NCBI GenBank assembly: GCA_012862575.1
Contig: BLSF01000010.1
Span: 620,001 to 684,000, forward strand
Source: Parietichytrium sp. I65-24A
Taxonomy: Eukaryota; Sar; Bigyra; Thraustochytrida; Thraustochytriidae
Length of the DNA: 64,000 bases
Direction: 5' to 3'
Part shown: positions 29,579 through 40,600 of the stretch, piece by piece
How the letters are laid out: each line of letters begins with the position of its first letter
Numbering within the stretch: position 1 is the first letter of the stretch
Program-made: the position numbers and the translations under genes
Notes under the pieces: generated by a model
Databases searched by the model: none
What the model was told of the DNA's origin: nothing
Seen by the model: the letters and a program-made list of their open reading frames with translations, nothing else

Positions 29579-29745
29579 TGCATTTCTGCATTTCTGCATT
29601 TCTGCATTTCTGCATTTCTGCATTTCTGCATTTCTGCATTTCTGCATTTCTGCATTTCTGCATTTCTGCATTTCTGCATTTCTGCATTTCTGCATTTCTG
29701 CATTTCTGCATTTCTGCATTTCTGCATTTCTGCATTTCTGCATTT
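29579..29745. repeat. Octamer array (TGCATTTC)n, left arm
   Basis: About 21 perfect copies of the 8-bp unit. The array continues right of the gap (29793-29893, about 12.6 copies), so the true array is probably longer and collapsed in the assembly. Confidence 0.95.
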
Positions 29746-29792
29746 ACGAGTAGTGTNNNNNNNNNNNNNNNNNNNNNNNNNACACTACTCGT
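29746..29792. other. Scaffold gap (25 N) flanked by 11-bp barcode-like inverted repeat
   Basis: N runs from 29757 to 29781. The 11 bases before it, ACGAGTAGTGT, are the exact reverse complement of the 11 bases after it, ACACTACTCGT. From memory the latter equals a 454 Rapid Library MID tag (RL3). These bases are therefore most likely untrimmed library barcode at two contig ends rather than genome. Confidence 0.8.
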
Positions 29793-29893
29793 GCATTTCT
29801 GCATTTCTGCATTTCTGCATTTCTGCATTTCTGCATTTCTGCATTTCTGCATTTCTGCATTTCTGCATTTCTGCATTTCTGCATTTCTGCATT
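29793..29893. repeat. Octamer array (GCATTTCT)n, right arm
   Basis: About 12.6 copies of the same octamer as the left arm, in the same orientation. Confidence 0.95.
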
Positions 29894-31985
29894 CACTCAT
29901 GCTCATCGATCAGTCAATCGATCAGTCAATCGATCGTCCAAACAGATTTAGTTGACGTGAATGGGCGGAGACTTCAACACGCGCTTGTGCCTTGCTTTGG
30001 TGCACAACTTGCCCAAAGCTGTGCAGATTGAACAAGCTGGAATGCAAGTCAAGAACAACGGTGTGCATGCGCCGAGCTTGAACGTCCGTGGAGATGCTTG
30101 AGTTGCCAGAGCTGCCAGGGAAAAAATTAAGTCCATTCTTTCTGGCAATTTTCAAGTTCCCGAATTGCAGCTCCGCGCCGCGACCTGCATCTTGCCTGCA
30201 CTGCCAGAGTGCCGAGAACGTCGAGAACTTCAAGGTTCTCAGGCATCTCCAAGAAACAATTACGATCATCCAGAGCGTCTCGAGCGCATCCCAAAGGACT
30301 CCAGGAGTCTCGGTTCGCTGCATTCCGCGCTGCGCGAGAGCATCGTCATTTACATCATTCACACTTTTACTTGCGGAACGCTTTTCGGCGCGGAATGCTC
30401 TACGAGTTCTCTAGGATGTCATAAAACCTGTACACGCTGGTAGACTATGATACTGACAAGACCTATCGCTTGGATTAGATGAAAATTTAGAATGGGCTAG
30501 CAAACACTGTCACTTTTCAGAAAGAACAAGAAAGGAAGAAAAAGGCCTTTTGTTTCCACAAGATAAAAAGAAGAATAAACACAAAAATTACATAAAGGGG
30601 GACATTACAGAATTCAGAATTCAGAAAATGAAGGAGCCCCATGCATGGCAAAGTCAGTGTGCACCCAAGCCCCTTGGGACTAGCTGTGAGTATCTCCAAC
30701 CCGTTTTTCGCTCTCACGTATCGAAAATCAATGGCACGCGATCTTGACTCTCTTCCCAGCGAAACACAGCATGTTTTACCCATTTGCTGTAATCAGCAGT
30801 GAGTGTACTTTAGTGTGAACCCGCAGTCCTCGTACCGTCCTCCGCTCATCTGTTAGCGTAGCTGCAGTAGAGAAAGTGCTGAAGAAAGTAGAGCGCCATT
30901 AGACCCATCAGATGGCGCAATTTTGATCGCAGTGATCGATCAGATGAGCTCGCATCGCACGATAACCCCTCCTATCCAGCTCCCTCGTCCGAGTAATTCA
31001 GATTAGGCAGGTAACTTAGTCAAGACTGGATTGACTGTCGACTTGGATGGCGCGAATGGCATTAAAATAGCGACACGATTGACAGGATCTCAGGCTGGCA
31101 GTTGCTGGCAATCTGTTTCTACGAGCGACAGAGTGGGGAGTGCAGCTTGCCTCACTTATGCATTACTTAATAGGTAATAGGTACTAGTGACTCGCGTCCA
31201 CAGTGGCCAGAAGGATGAGCTTTGTTTTCGCTCGCTCGCAAGAGAGGTCGAATGGCATGTGAAACTTGTGAAACTGATGAACTGATGACTGTGAGAAGTG
31301 ATTTGAGTTCTTATGTGTTGCTTTGTTCATGTTCACGTTGATTGAATCAAGATTGACTGGGTCTTGAGATGAATGAAAATGTCAACTAGAAACAATCAAA
31401 AAAGTGTGAAAGTGTGCGAACGATGTGGTACTGGTAGCGCGTTGGCGCAAAGGAGCGCCAGTGCAGGTCCTGAAACTCCCCCTGTCCCTTCTTTGAGAAG
31501 TTGGTTGTCTTTGGCCATTGCAATCTTTGCAACCTTTAAACTGGGACTGCGCCATTCAGTGCATGGACAAGTGCTACTCTACCGCACTGGTGAGTGAGGG
31601 AGCAAAGTACATTATGATTTAGCTTGGGCATGAGAGGAGCAGAGCAGTAGAGCTATCAATCAATCAACAGACTGCCAACAGTTGGCGATTGCATTGGATG
31701 AGTGAATTCAGATCAGCACTCTTTGGCCAGAGTTGCAGACTCCAATCGAGATTGTCAATGCAGAGCACGGTTTGACAAGCGGCCAGGCGCACAAAGCAGA
31801 CGTCTCGATCGAGGTGTTGCGTATCGACTGGTGGGATGTGGAAGCGACAGAGTCACGGCTTCGTTTAGGTTGTGAAGGTGCTGGGTGTGCGGGTGGTGTT
31901 TCGGGAGGTTGTTGAGCGCGAGGTTGCTCAGGCGGGATTTGTGAAGGTTGCTGCGCGAAAAAGCGGGTGAATTTTGGCTGGAAAG

Positions 31986-33467
31986 ATGAAGCTCCCACCT
32001 AGGTTTCTCGTGTTTTCAGTGATCGTGAAGATCCTGATATATGGGTCAATCCGAATGATTTACCCTTTTCAAAATTTTTTGGTGGAAGACTGGGATATGA
32101 CCCGGGACCAGATGAGTTACGTTCTCGCAATTAGCGAGATTGCAGCCATACCAGGGGGGTTCATCACGCCATGGGCAGATCAACACGGCAACCGGATTTT
32201 TGGGATTGTTGCTTTCCCAGTTTTTGCTCTCGCTAGTGCCGCGATGTTGGTTCCACCAACCTTTGGAGGAATCGTTGCCAGCAGAATCATTACCCAGTTG
32301 TCAGGCACGATCTACCTCATCACCCTCAGCTCAACGCTGTTGACAATGTTCGAGTCACGCCCTGGCTGGGTAACGGGCGTATCTGAGCTAAGCTGGGCGC
32401 TGTCTATGTTCATTTTGCTCCCAATCCTCTCCGCGCTCTATTCGAACTTTGGCTGGCGATCCCCGTTCCTCTTTTCCTGTATTGCCTCTTTTGTGATATA
32501 CATCGAAATATTCTTCGATTTCCCCCATGACCAGCGCAAACTGACCAAGTTTAGTGCCAGCAGCCCAACAAAGGGTGCGCTAGCCAGCGATGCCGATGCT
32601 GTTGTATCTGAGGAAGGCGCTAGCGTGGAGCCCAAGATGAGCTTCAGGGATCAGAACACTACGGACGCCGGCGAAGGCGTCGCGGCGCATGGCGGCCAGA
32701 AGCCAATACCGGATGGGAAGGGATGGTCCCTACTCTCTGTGATCCGGGATTCTCGATACACCTACTGCTTCCTTTCCCCTGGACCACTCATGTACAACGT
32801 TGCGGGTGTGACGTACAACTGTGCCTGCAACCTGCTTTTCATCGTGCTCACGAACTGGCTTACCGAAACTCAGGGTGTCGACGAGAGCCGCATGAGTCTC
32901 ATCACTTTCGGAATTGGTGTATCTGAGATCATTGGTTCCTTAACGGTTATCTTCTTTGCGGACAAGGTCGGCCTGTTTCGGGGCCAGTACATTGCAGGCA
33001 CACTGAGCTTGGTTTTCATCTCTCTATTTGTGATTCTCCAAAACAGCTACTATGGTGGCTTGATTTCCGCCCTGATTGCAAACACAACTTTTGAATACAT
33101 GATCGTTACCCAGCTCGCCGTGCCGGGGTTGTTTCTAGATGAGGCGTATCGAACAACTCTGATTGGGATCTATTTGCAGACCCATTTCGTGGGGCGCGCT
33201 CTTGGGGCTTTGGCTGCTGAGCAGCTTTGGGCGTGGAAAGGTGCGACAGCGATCTGCGTTGCCGCTCTGATCATGGTCTTCATCTCTCTCGTTTTCACGT
33301 ACACTTCCGAAAAGTACATGCCAATCCGCACGGAGCAAGATGATATTGAGCAGCGTCACATCGAGGGCACTTTGGAAGGTCGCCCAGTCCCTATTGTGGA
33401 GCTTCCCCCGAGCGCCTCGATCAACACCAGCCAGCCAATTTCCTCTACCCAGGTCGTGCTTCAATAA
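31986..33467 (+). CDS. Major facilitator superfamily transporter
   Basis: 493-residue polytopic membrane protein from the ATG at 31986; the frame can be read from a TTG four codons earlier. It has about 12 hydrophobic segments split 6+6 by a hydrophilic loop (about residues 180-245) with acidic and Gly-rich stretches, the usual MFS plan. Helix 1 ends RMIYPFQNFL, a pattern seen in bacterial and protist drug- or sugar-efflux type MFS proteins, and loop 2-3 reads GGFITPWADQHGNR, a variant of the MFS signature G-x3-D-x2-G-x-R. Substrate cannot be deduced. The C-terminus is a hydrophilic tail of about 55 residues. The next gene on the same strand starts 880 bp downstream. Confidence 0.8.
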   Translation: MKLPPRFLVFSVIVKILIYGSIRMIYPFQNFLVEDWDMTRDQMSYVLAISEIAAIPGGFITPWADQHGNRIFGIVAFPVFALASAAMLVPPTFGGIVASRIITQLSGTIYLITLSSTLLTMFESRPGWVTGVSELSWALSMFILLPILSALYSNFGWRSPFLFSCIASFVIYIEIFFDFPHDQRKLTKFSASSPTKGALASDADAVVSEEGASVEPKMSFRDQNTTDAGEGVAAHGGQKPIPDGKGWSLLSVIRDSRYTYCFLSPGPLMYNVAGVTYNCACNLLFIVLTNWLTETQGVDESRMSLITFGIGVSEIIGSLTVIFFADKVGLFRGQYIAGTLSLVFISLFVILQNSYYGGLISALIANTTFEYMIVTQLAVPGLFLDEAYRTTLIGIYLQTHFVGRALGALAAEQLWAWKGATAICVAALIMVFISLVFTYTSEKYMPIRTEQDDIEQRHIEGTLEGRPVPIVELPPSASINTSQPISSTQVVLQ

Positions 33468-34345
33468 CATTCCGTCTTGGCGCGCAGCTCTTAAAATCAA
33501 ATTTCAAAAGAGGACCGAGCTTTTGTACTGACCAAAAGCGCTTTTCTCTTTTCATTAATTTGATATGATTTTATAGTCAAGAAAACGCAAATTTTGTTCT
33601 TGTGAACGGCCCTGTCGATGTGTTTTTAAATAATTGGGTTTAGGCGGACCTACTCTGTTCACTGTCAAAGAAAAATGCCAGCCAGGCCACCTTTATGTCC
33701 TATCGTTTGTTATGTGTATGGGCACCAAACAGAGTCGTGCACATCCCTGCAAGTAGAGAATCGAGCCTTGGCAAACAGGCAGCAAGTCTCTTCCAGCTTC
33801 GTTCCAAGCAGCAATGTCACTCTCCGTATATTTGCATGATTTTGCACGAGCTCGCACTCCATCGCCAATAGCACACAGGCCGTGCGTGGCATAACGAGGT
33901 GGGAAGGCAGCATCTCTTGAGCGTCAAAGCATCTCGTCTCTAAACGCTCTCTTGCAGACGCAATCTTCTTCACAATCAATCCGAGCCAACCAATCAACAA
34001 CCTACTGAGCTTTCAGAGCTTTCAACCGAACGACAACCATCTCGCCGAAAAGAAATCTTCCAGGGTGAGACTGAAAAAACCAACCATAGCAGAACTAACT
34101 GTAAGCTAAAGCAAATGGATCGGCAGTGCAAAAAGTGCAAAAGAGAGTTAGTTGCACAGACCCCAATCACTGTGCCACTGCCAAGCACCGCAAAGAGGTA
34201 GACGACTGTCTCGCGGGAGCAGCTGAGACCAGAGACCACAGGAATGCGAGGCATTGCGGGATACAAAGCCAAGCATTGAGACAAGAAGGGAAAGCAAAGA
34301 CAAAGAGAAAGAAAGAAAGAAAGCAAGAAAAAGGGGAGGAGCAAT
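33468..34345. other. Intergenic region and leader of the reductase fusion gene
   Basis: About 880 bases. From 34290 there is an AAAG-rich purine stretch that runs to the start codon. A 96-codon frame on the minus strand (33710-34000) has no known domain and is not accepted as a gene. Confidence 0.45.
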
Positions 34346-37300
34346 ATGTACCGCGGGGCTCAACATCGTCTGGGAGAGGGCCACTTCGATGTACTCGTGG
34401 TCGGCGCCGGGCCGGCCGGCTCAACGTGCGCATATTACCTCGCGAACCTCGCCCGCAACGTGTACGCAGGCACGGACTTGAGGATCGGGCTGCTCGAGAA
34501 GGCGACGTTTCCGCGAGACAAATATTGCGGTGATGCATGGTGCGCCCCTGCGTTGGACATTCTCGAGGACATGGGCGTGTTGCAAGAGCTGGAGAAGGAG
34601 GGGCTGGTGCGCGACTGTCTCAGCGGCGGGTTCGTGTCGCCAGCCGGGCACAGTTTCATCGCGAACGACCGGAGCACGCCAGCGAGCGAGAAGAACATGG
34701 CCACGAGGTGCTACGCAATCAAGAGGATGATCGCGGACGAAAGGATTGCGCGGAAAGCTGCCGAGCAGCCCGGCGTTGAGCTTATCGAGAACGCATGTGT
34801 GGAGTCGACCGAGTTGGATGAGAGTATCGGAGTGTGGACTGTGTCATGCCAAAATGGACGAGTTTTCAAGTGTCGCATGCTGGTTGCAGCGGATGGTGCA
34901 GCGTCGAATATTGGGAGGTCTCTTGGAATGGTGACCAGCCCGCCACAAGGAGTCGCTGCTCGGAGGTACGTTAAGCCCGGCTCGCACAACTTCAAGGCAG
35001 ACGGTGTGTTATTGTATCCAGACTACACCTTGCCTGGGTATGTTGCGCTCTTTCGGCACTATGACAACTCTGTAGACCTCGGCCTGTACCTCCTTCCCGG
35101 TGGGGCTGCCAAGGGGTCGGATCTCCAGGACATCTACGAAAACAAATTGATGAATGATCCGTTCGTGAGCCGAGCTCTGGGTTCCAAAGTCGAGTTTTCG
35201 GAGCGCCTCAAGGTGGCTTCTCTGAGACTTGGAGGGGAGAAGAAGTCCTATGGCAATCACATCGTGCTGGTGGGCGATGCTGCCGGCCAGGTCGACCCGC
35301 TCACCGGTGAGGGAATTCACACTGGACAGATTGCCGGCCGCCTCGCCGCAAAGTCGATAGCAGAAATGTTCCGTTCTGGCGACTTTTCTGAAAAGGCTTG
35401 CAAAGTGTATCATGACCGGTGGTGGACCGAATTCGGCAAAGACTTTCCAGTCTCAGACATCGCAGGTAAAATTGTATACCGTGCCCCTTTTCTCATGGAC
35501 GCCGTCCCAAAAGCATCTTCAGCGAAGGGAGGGAAGGAAGGGTCCGACTTTTTTGCAGATTTTGGCGCCGTTATGACAGGCGTGCTTCCCAAGACTACTT
35601 TTCTTCGGCCTAGCGTTGCCGTTCCTCTCGCGGTGGAAACGGTGAAACAATTCTTCAGCCAATACGTGCTCCGCAACGAGCGCAACTACTACAGCGACCC
35701 TGCCATGTTTCTTGACCGCGAAGTGAAACGCTTGACTAGCTGGGACGCTCAGTGCTTGCTTGATCCCTCAGAGCCGGCCGCGAAAGCTGGTTCAGAAAAG
35801 CAGCAGATTGTGGAGTTGGACGAGGTCTTCCAATTTGCAAATGACTCTCGCGTGCCGGTGCTAGTCTTATATGGTTCAGAGTATGGTTTCTCGCGCGAGA
35901 TTGCAGTGCAATTCTGCGAAAAGATCTCCTCCGAGGGATGTGTTTCGCCGCGGTGCTTGAACCTGAAGCACGCGGAGGTGGTTGACTGGTCGAAAGAGCA
36001 AGTCGTATTTATAATTTGTTCCACAGCTGGCGACGGGGACCCGCCGAACGACGCGATGCCGTTCTTTGAAGCTCTTCGCAACGGCGAGCTCATCGGCCGA
36101 TTGCGCCACATTTTATTCTCTGTCCTCGCCCCAGGGGATCGAGCCTACCCGAGATTTGCGCAAGCTGGAAAAGATTTAGAATCTTTATTGAAAGCTTCAG
36201 GAGCAACATCCTGTTGCGAATTGGCCACCTTGGAATCCGACCTTCTCGAAGACGCTTCTCTCTGGTTTCAGAGTTGTGCTTTGTGGTTGTCGTCTAACAC
36301 TGTTGAGCCACCCGGTTGGCGTCCAACTTTGGAGGACTACCTGCGTGGCCAAGTGCGCGAGAATACCCACTTATTTGAAGAACATAAGCCTGGGGCCACT
36401 CGGCGACGTCCGTTCGTTGCAAAGCTGGCAAAGAAAAAGCTTCTCACATCCTTACGAAATGGCTTGAACGACAAGGAGACTTGGCACATTGAAATCGATG
36501 TTTCTGCCGATACGAGTGGGTTGATGTCTTACGCTCCCGGCGATGCGTTAGGGATCGTGCCCGTGAATAACCCAGCCCAGGTTGATTCTATACTGCGTTT
36601 GCTCGGGCGTATAAATGACACCAGCCTTCGGGCAAAGCTCATCAAGTCGGATCTCAAAAATTCTCTCGAAGATCTTAAGGCAAATCCAGACGAGCATGTA
36701 ATCGATGTCTTGGAGAGACTTGACGGGACGCAAGATTTGCAAGACGTAATCGCGAGATTGCGACCCTTGGCGCCGAGATATTACTCGATCAGCTCGTCGC
36801 CTAGAAAAGACTGTAACTTGGTTCACTTGTGCGTTGCAGCAGTACGCTACGAAACCCTTGGGCGGAAGCGAGAAGGTGTCGCTTCCACGTATCTCATCGA
36901 CCGCCTTGGCGATGGCGATGAAATCGAGGTGTGGATTCAGCGAAATCCTGCTTTTCGAAAAGCCGAGAGTGCAATTATGATAGGACCGGGGACCGGGTTA
37001 GCGCCTTTCAGAAGCTTTATTCGCGATGGGCCGTTCAAACATGCAATCCTCTTTTTTGGTTGCAGGCACAAGGACGGAGACTTTCTGTACAGTGACGAGC
37101 TTCAAAGCTGGGAGAAATCCAAGCCTCATCACATGTTGGTTACCGCATTCTCGAGAGATGGGCCGGAGAAAAACTATGTTCAGCATCGTATGCTGGAAGA
37201 GGAGAACAAGGACAAGATATGGAACATTTTGTCTCGAAAGGACGGTGCACCTGCGCAAGTTTACATTTGCGGTGAAGGCCATCACATGGCAGGGGACGTA

Positions 37301-37402
37301 AAAAAAGCACTGTACTCTATCCTGAGTGAGCGACTGCCACCGACCGAGAAACCAGAACAATATCTGCGCGATAGGCTGCATCTCGACGTGTGGGTATCGT
37401 AA
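34346..37402 (+). CDS. Geranylgeranyl-reductase-family oxidoreductase fused to a diflavin (CPR-like) reductase
   Basis: 1018-residue single-frame fusion. Residues 13-440 are a geranylgeranyl reductase family FAD enzyme: Rossmann motif DVLVVGAGPAGSTCAYYLA (15-33), FPRDKYCGDAW (55-65) and GDAAGQVDPLTGEGIHTGQ from 310. A linker of about 60 residues leads to a flavodoxin-like FMN domain (about 503-650; LYGSEYGFSREIA, STAGDGDPPND). An FAD/NADPH reductase follows: RYYSISSSP at 811 for FAD, GPGTGLAPFRSF at about 880 for NADPH, and the C-terminus LDVWVS, close to the DVWS end of cytochrome P450 reductase. NADPH electrons could thus flow through FAD and FMN to the N-terminal flavin, which in this family saturates prenyl double bonds. 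The substrate (polyprenol, geranylgeranyl lipid or other) is unknown. No plastid or ER targeting helix is obvious. It converges on exportin-4 with 233 bp between stops. Confidence 0.88.
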   Translation: MYRGAQHRLGEGHFDVLVVGAGPAGSTCAYYLANLARNVYAGTDLRIGLLEKATFPRDKYCGDAWCAPALDILEDMGVLQELEKEGLVRDCLSGGFVSPAGHSFIANDRSTPASEKNMATRCYAIKRMIADERIARKAAEQPGVELIENACVESTELDESIGVWTVSCQNGRVFKCRMLVAADGAASNIGRSLGMVTSPPQGVAARRYVKPGSHNFKADGVLLYPDYTLPGYVALFRHYDNSVDLGLYLLPGGAAKGSDLQDIYENKLMNDPFVSRALGSKVEFSERLKVASLRLGGEKKSYGNHIVLVGDAAGQVDPLTGEGIHTGQIAGRLAAKSIAEMFRSGDFSEKACKVYHDRWWTEFGKDFPVSDIAGKIVYRAPFLMDAVPKASSAKGGKEGSDFFADFGAVMTGVLPKTTFLRPSVAVPLAVETVKQFFSQYVLRNERNYYSDPAMFLDREVKRLTSWDAQCLLDPSEPAAKAGSEKQQIVELDEVFQFANDSRVPVLVLYGSEYGFSREIAVQFCEKISSEGCVSPRCLNLKHAEVVDWSKEQVVFIICSTAGDGDPPNDAMPFFEALRNGELIGRLRHILFSVLAPGDRAYPRFAQAGKDLESLLKASGATSCCELATLESDLLEDASLWFQSCALWLSSNTVEPPGWRPTLEDYLRGQVRENTHLFEEHKPGATRRRPFVAKLAKKKLLTSLRNGLNDKETWHIEIDVSADTSGLMSYAPGDALGIVPVNNPAQVDSILRLLGRINDTSLRAKLIKSDLKNSLEDLKANPDEHVIDVLERLDGTQDLQDVIARLRPLAPRYYSISSSPRKDCNLVHLCVAAVRYETLGRKREGVASTYLIDRLGDGDEIEVWIQRNPAFRKAESAIMIGPGTGLAPFRSFIRDGPFKHAILFFGCRHKDGDFLYSDELQSWEKSKPHHMLVTAFSRDGPEKNYVQHRMLEEENKDKIWNILSRKDGAPAQVYICGEGHHMAGDVKKALYSILSERLPPTEKPEQYLRDRLHLDVWVS

Positions 37403-37635
37403 CGAATTCTGCTTCGTAAGACGTGCAGCTTGGCGGAAAGTAAAGAGGTGTGGGAGGGACGCGTGTTACAAACTACCTTAACTTTTTGCATAATTTTGTA
37501 ATCTATCCAAACTCTAAATTTTTAATCGTCAACTACTGAGTGAATACGAAGGAAAAACAAGGTAAAGGGGAAACGACATCGAAACGCTCAAAAGAGGTTC
37601 ACACTTCTCACACAGAAAGGGAAGCTAACACATGT

Positions 37636-40600
37636 TTACCTCTTGCGCATGAATCCACGCACCTCATTCACAAAGCTCAGCAAGTTGGCCTGGAAAGTAT
37701 TGCGTGTTGCGCGTTGGAGAGACAGGCTCGCTAAATCTCGACTCGTGAGTTGCTGAAAGGAATGCATCAAACGCTCGCGCAACTCAGGTTCTGGCTGATT
37801 AAGAACCATCTGATTCACCATGGACTCGTAGTTTTGTTGCTCACACAAAATCAGTGCAAGCATGGCATTTGCAGCCGGGCTCAGAAGACCGGAGGGAAAA
37901 CTTTGAAAGATGATGAAAGAAAAGGCCTGCTGCAACAGATGCAAAAACACACTGGGGCCTCCTTGCCCGAGGGCGTAAAGATTATGGCCAATACCTGGAC
38001 CTTTGCGCTCCGTGATTGCTTCATAATGCAGCTGCGCCAACTCTGAGATGGCCTCGAACGATCTTCGAGACACTTGCTCTCGGTGATCGGTCATGCCAAA
38101 CGTTAGGGCAGTAATGATCGGGCGAAACATTTCCGTGGTCAAGGTGGCAATCTCATTTGGATAGCTGTGAACCATCGCGGTTAAAAGAACAAACAGCTGC
38201 TCCGTAATTTGTGGGATCTGCAGCAGCTCGTCTGTGAGCAATGGAAACACAAGGGAAACCCCTTGCAAAACCACGATGCTTGAGCGGTCTTCTTTCGGGG
38301 AACCCGGGGTAGTGTCTTCATCGGCGAAGTTGAATCCTGACCACTCTGAAATACAAGTGAGCATCTGAAGAATAAGCAACACATCGGCAGCCCAGTCCTC
38401 CTCTTCGAACTTGGTGACATTCTTGCTGCTTGCAAGAAGCTTGTAGTACTCGCCATACACGTGAATGATCTTTTCGCATCCTTGAAGGAGGTTTTGCGCC
38501 TGTGTTGGATTAGCCGTTGGCAGCGTGTTCTTTACCACAGCGGCAATGAGGTCAAGCACCGAACGGATGATACGCAACGAGCTGGTAGATGCGGAAGACG
38601 CATTCGAGAGGCCAACATTGTGCAAGAAATAGGCGGCAGCAGTCGCCATATTGAGCCACGCAGAAGCGAAGGAGTGCAGAATGACATTTCTTGTCCAGGA
38701 CGCGAGGGGTCCGCAGTCAGCCGCGCGAGACGCCGAAACGTACATGTTTTGCAACCGATCAAAGTCTTGCATCCAGCGAGGGTCCGACAAACAGTGGGGT
38801 TGTGAAGCTTTACCTCCCTGTGCGCTTTGCTCCAACAGAGGATTTGCGGTGCTCATGAGCCGGTTGGAGACGGGTGCGAATAGCTGCTCAAATTGGGCGT
38901 TGCAGAGTTCGATCTTTTTAGCAGGCGCTTGGGCAGCGACTGCAAGTTTATACAACAACACCTTGAGAAGAACGCCTTGCGATTGCGGCGTGAGTCCGGA
39001 GAGCGGGCTCCACTGCTGGTGTTGTGCAGAGTGAATAAAAGCAGCGCAAAGCTCATCCCACGTGGCGGACTGGCTCAGCAACTTTTGAGCAGCACTGTTC
39101 TGAGCAATGGCACTCAGGAGTTCCAAGGCAGCGTCGCAAACTGCCTCTTCTGTTCCCCACGAGGAGAGGTAAATGCTCGACGCCTTGACCAAGAAGTCAA
39201 TGATTTGCTTGCCTTGATCAGTTGGACCAAAGCATATCTGAATAGAAACCGGGAGCCCCGGAGTCAGCTTGGTGTTATTCCTCGTTGCGTAGATGACTGC
39301 TTCGGGTGCGAGGTACGACGCTGACCATCTGGAAACGGCGACAAGAGCCTTTTCAGCAAGTAGAGGGCTGAGCCGTTCATCGTTGCCGCGGCTTGCGAGC
39401 AGTCTCTGGGACTCAAAGTCAACAAAGCGAAGCAGACACCACGAAAGCTGGACGACGGGATCTTGCAAAGCCAGATCTGAACTAGACGACATGGTAAGCT
39501 GGTGCGAATCAGAAAACGCTTTGGAGATGCGAAGGATGGGTTTTGGAATCATTGGCCTTTCCCCTTCGGCAGGATCCGCAAGAAAAAAAGCAGTTAACAA
39601 CACGAGCCAAAACAGCTCTTCGGACAGCATCGTACTCTCTTTTAAGACCGCTTCGTTGAAAGGGGCTTCCATGGCCTGACTAAGTCGAGCTTGATAAGTC
39701 TTGAACGCGTTTGTGAGAAAAGGCGCATTGTTGGCTGCATCAACGCGTGCGATGACAGCAATGGCGGACAAGTGATCGTGCAAGACTGTGGGATCTTCAA
39801 AATCTTCCTGAGCTGCAAAATCGGATTCTTCACCTTCCAGTTCGATTGCGAGGCGAGCAAGAGACATGCGCTTTTCGGTGTAGTACTGAAAGACATAAGA
39901 AGATACCGATTGGAGAGTTTCCCTGGCGGATATGTCTTGAGGATTGCCGTCCGAGCTCCCGTATGCTGCCCACGAGCTAAGGGTGACCCAAAAATCTAAA
40001 ATCTGACCAAACGCGTCCATAATCCATGAGCTGTCAATATCAATCGCATCGGATGCCTTTGCGCTGATGAGAGCGCCGTCCAGCAACGCTTTGCAAAGCT
40101 CCACTATCCGTTGAACACTCGAACTAAAGTTGGGAACAAGGACGAATTTGGACGCTTCAAAATTTTTCACCACCCGGCTCAGCAAAGTGCACATATCAAG
40201 ACATTCGGCCCCGCCAGCAGCACAGAAGGCAGCGTGCGTTTCTTGGGAGCCGCTGCTTTGGGTTTCGGTGACACCCGCGGCAACGTGAATTGGCGCAATG
40301 GGATTCGCAATGATACCAAACAAACTCATCTGCAGAATGCGCTCCAAGTAAACTATCTTTTGATTGTCATCGACAAAGATGGCCCCGTTCATCGATGCAA
40401 GAAGCAGTAAAAGCTGACGAACTAGGTGGGGAACTTCGTCTGCACCGCGAGGTCCGGAGGAATATGACCAACTACGTATTTCCATGTAAAGCCGGTGCAG
40501 GGTCTCCATGAGCAGCCTTTCACCCAGAAGAAAGTCCCTCCATTCCGCGCTGGGGCGTGACTCGAGGTTGGTGGAGATGTGGCCGCTTGACTGCGCAAAG

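Larger units (their letters stand above)
28994..31985. other. 3 kb divergent intergenic region with scaffold gap
   Basis: Between C2CD3 (-) and the MFS transporter (+). It holds the octamer array and N gap at 29579-29893, a 12-bp repeat of ATCGATCAGTCA type at about 29905-29938, a doubled CAGAATT near 30609-30626, and otherwise mixed sequence. The short frames at 30.0-30.4 kb have no recognisable domain. Confidence 0.5.

Noticed and set aside
29508-29955. Long frames through the octamer array on both strands
   Set aside because: They are artefacts of the TGCATTTC repeat, which has no stop in several frames, and they cross the N gap.
31986-33467. SLC43-type amino acid transporter
   Set aside because: The first helix and loop signature look like general MFS efflux proteins; there is no specific SLC43 motif, so only the superfamily is called.
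33710-34000. 96-codon frame on the minus strand upstream of the reductase fusion
   Set aside because: No domain, no homolog I recognise, and it lies in the likely promoter of the fusion gene.
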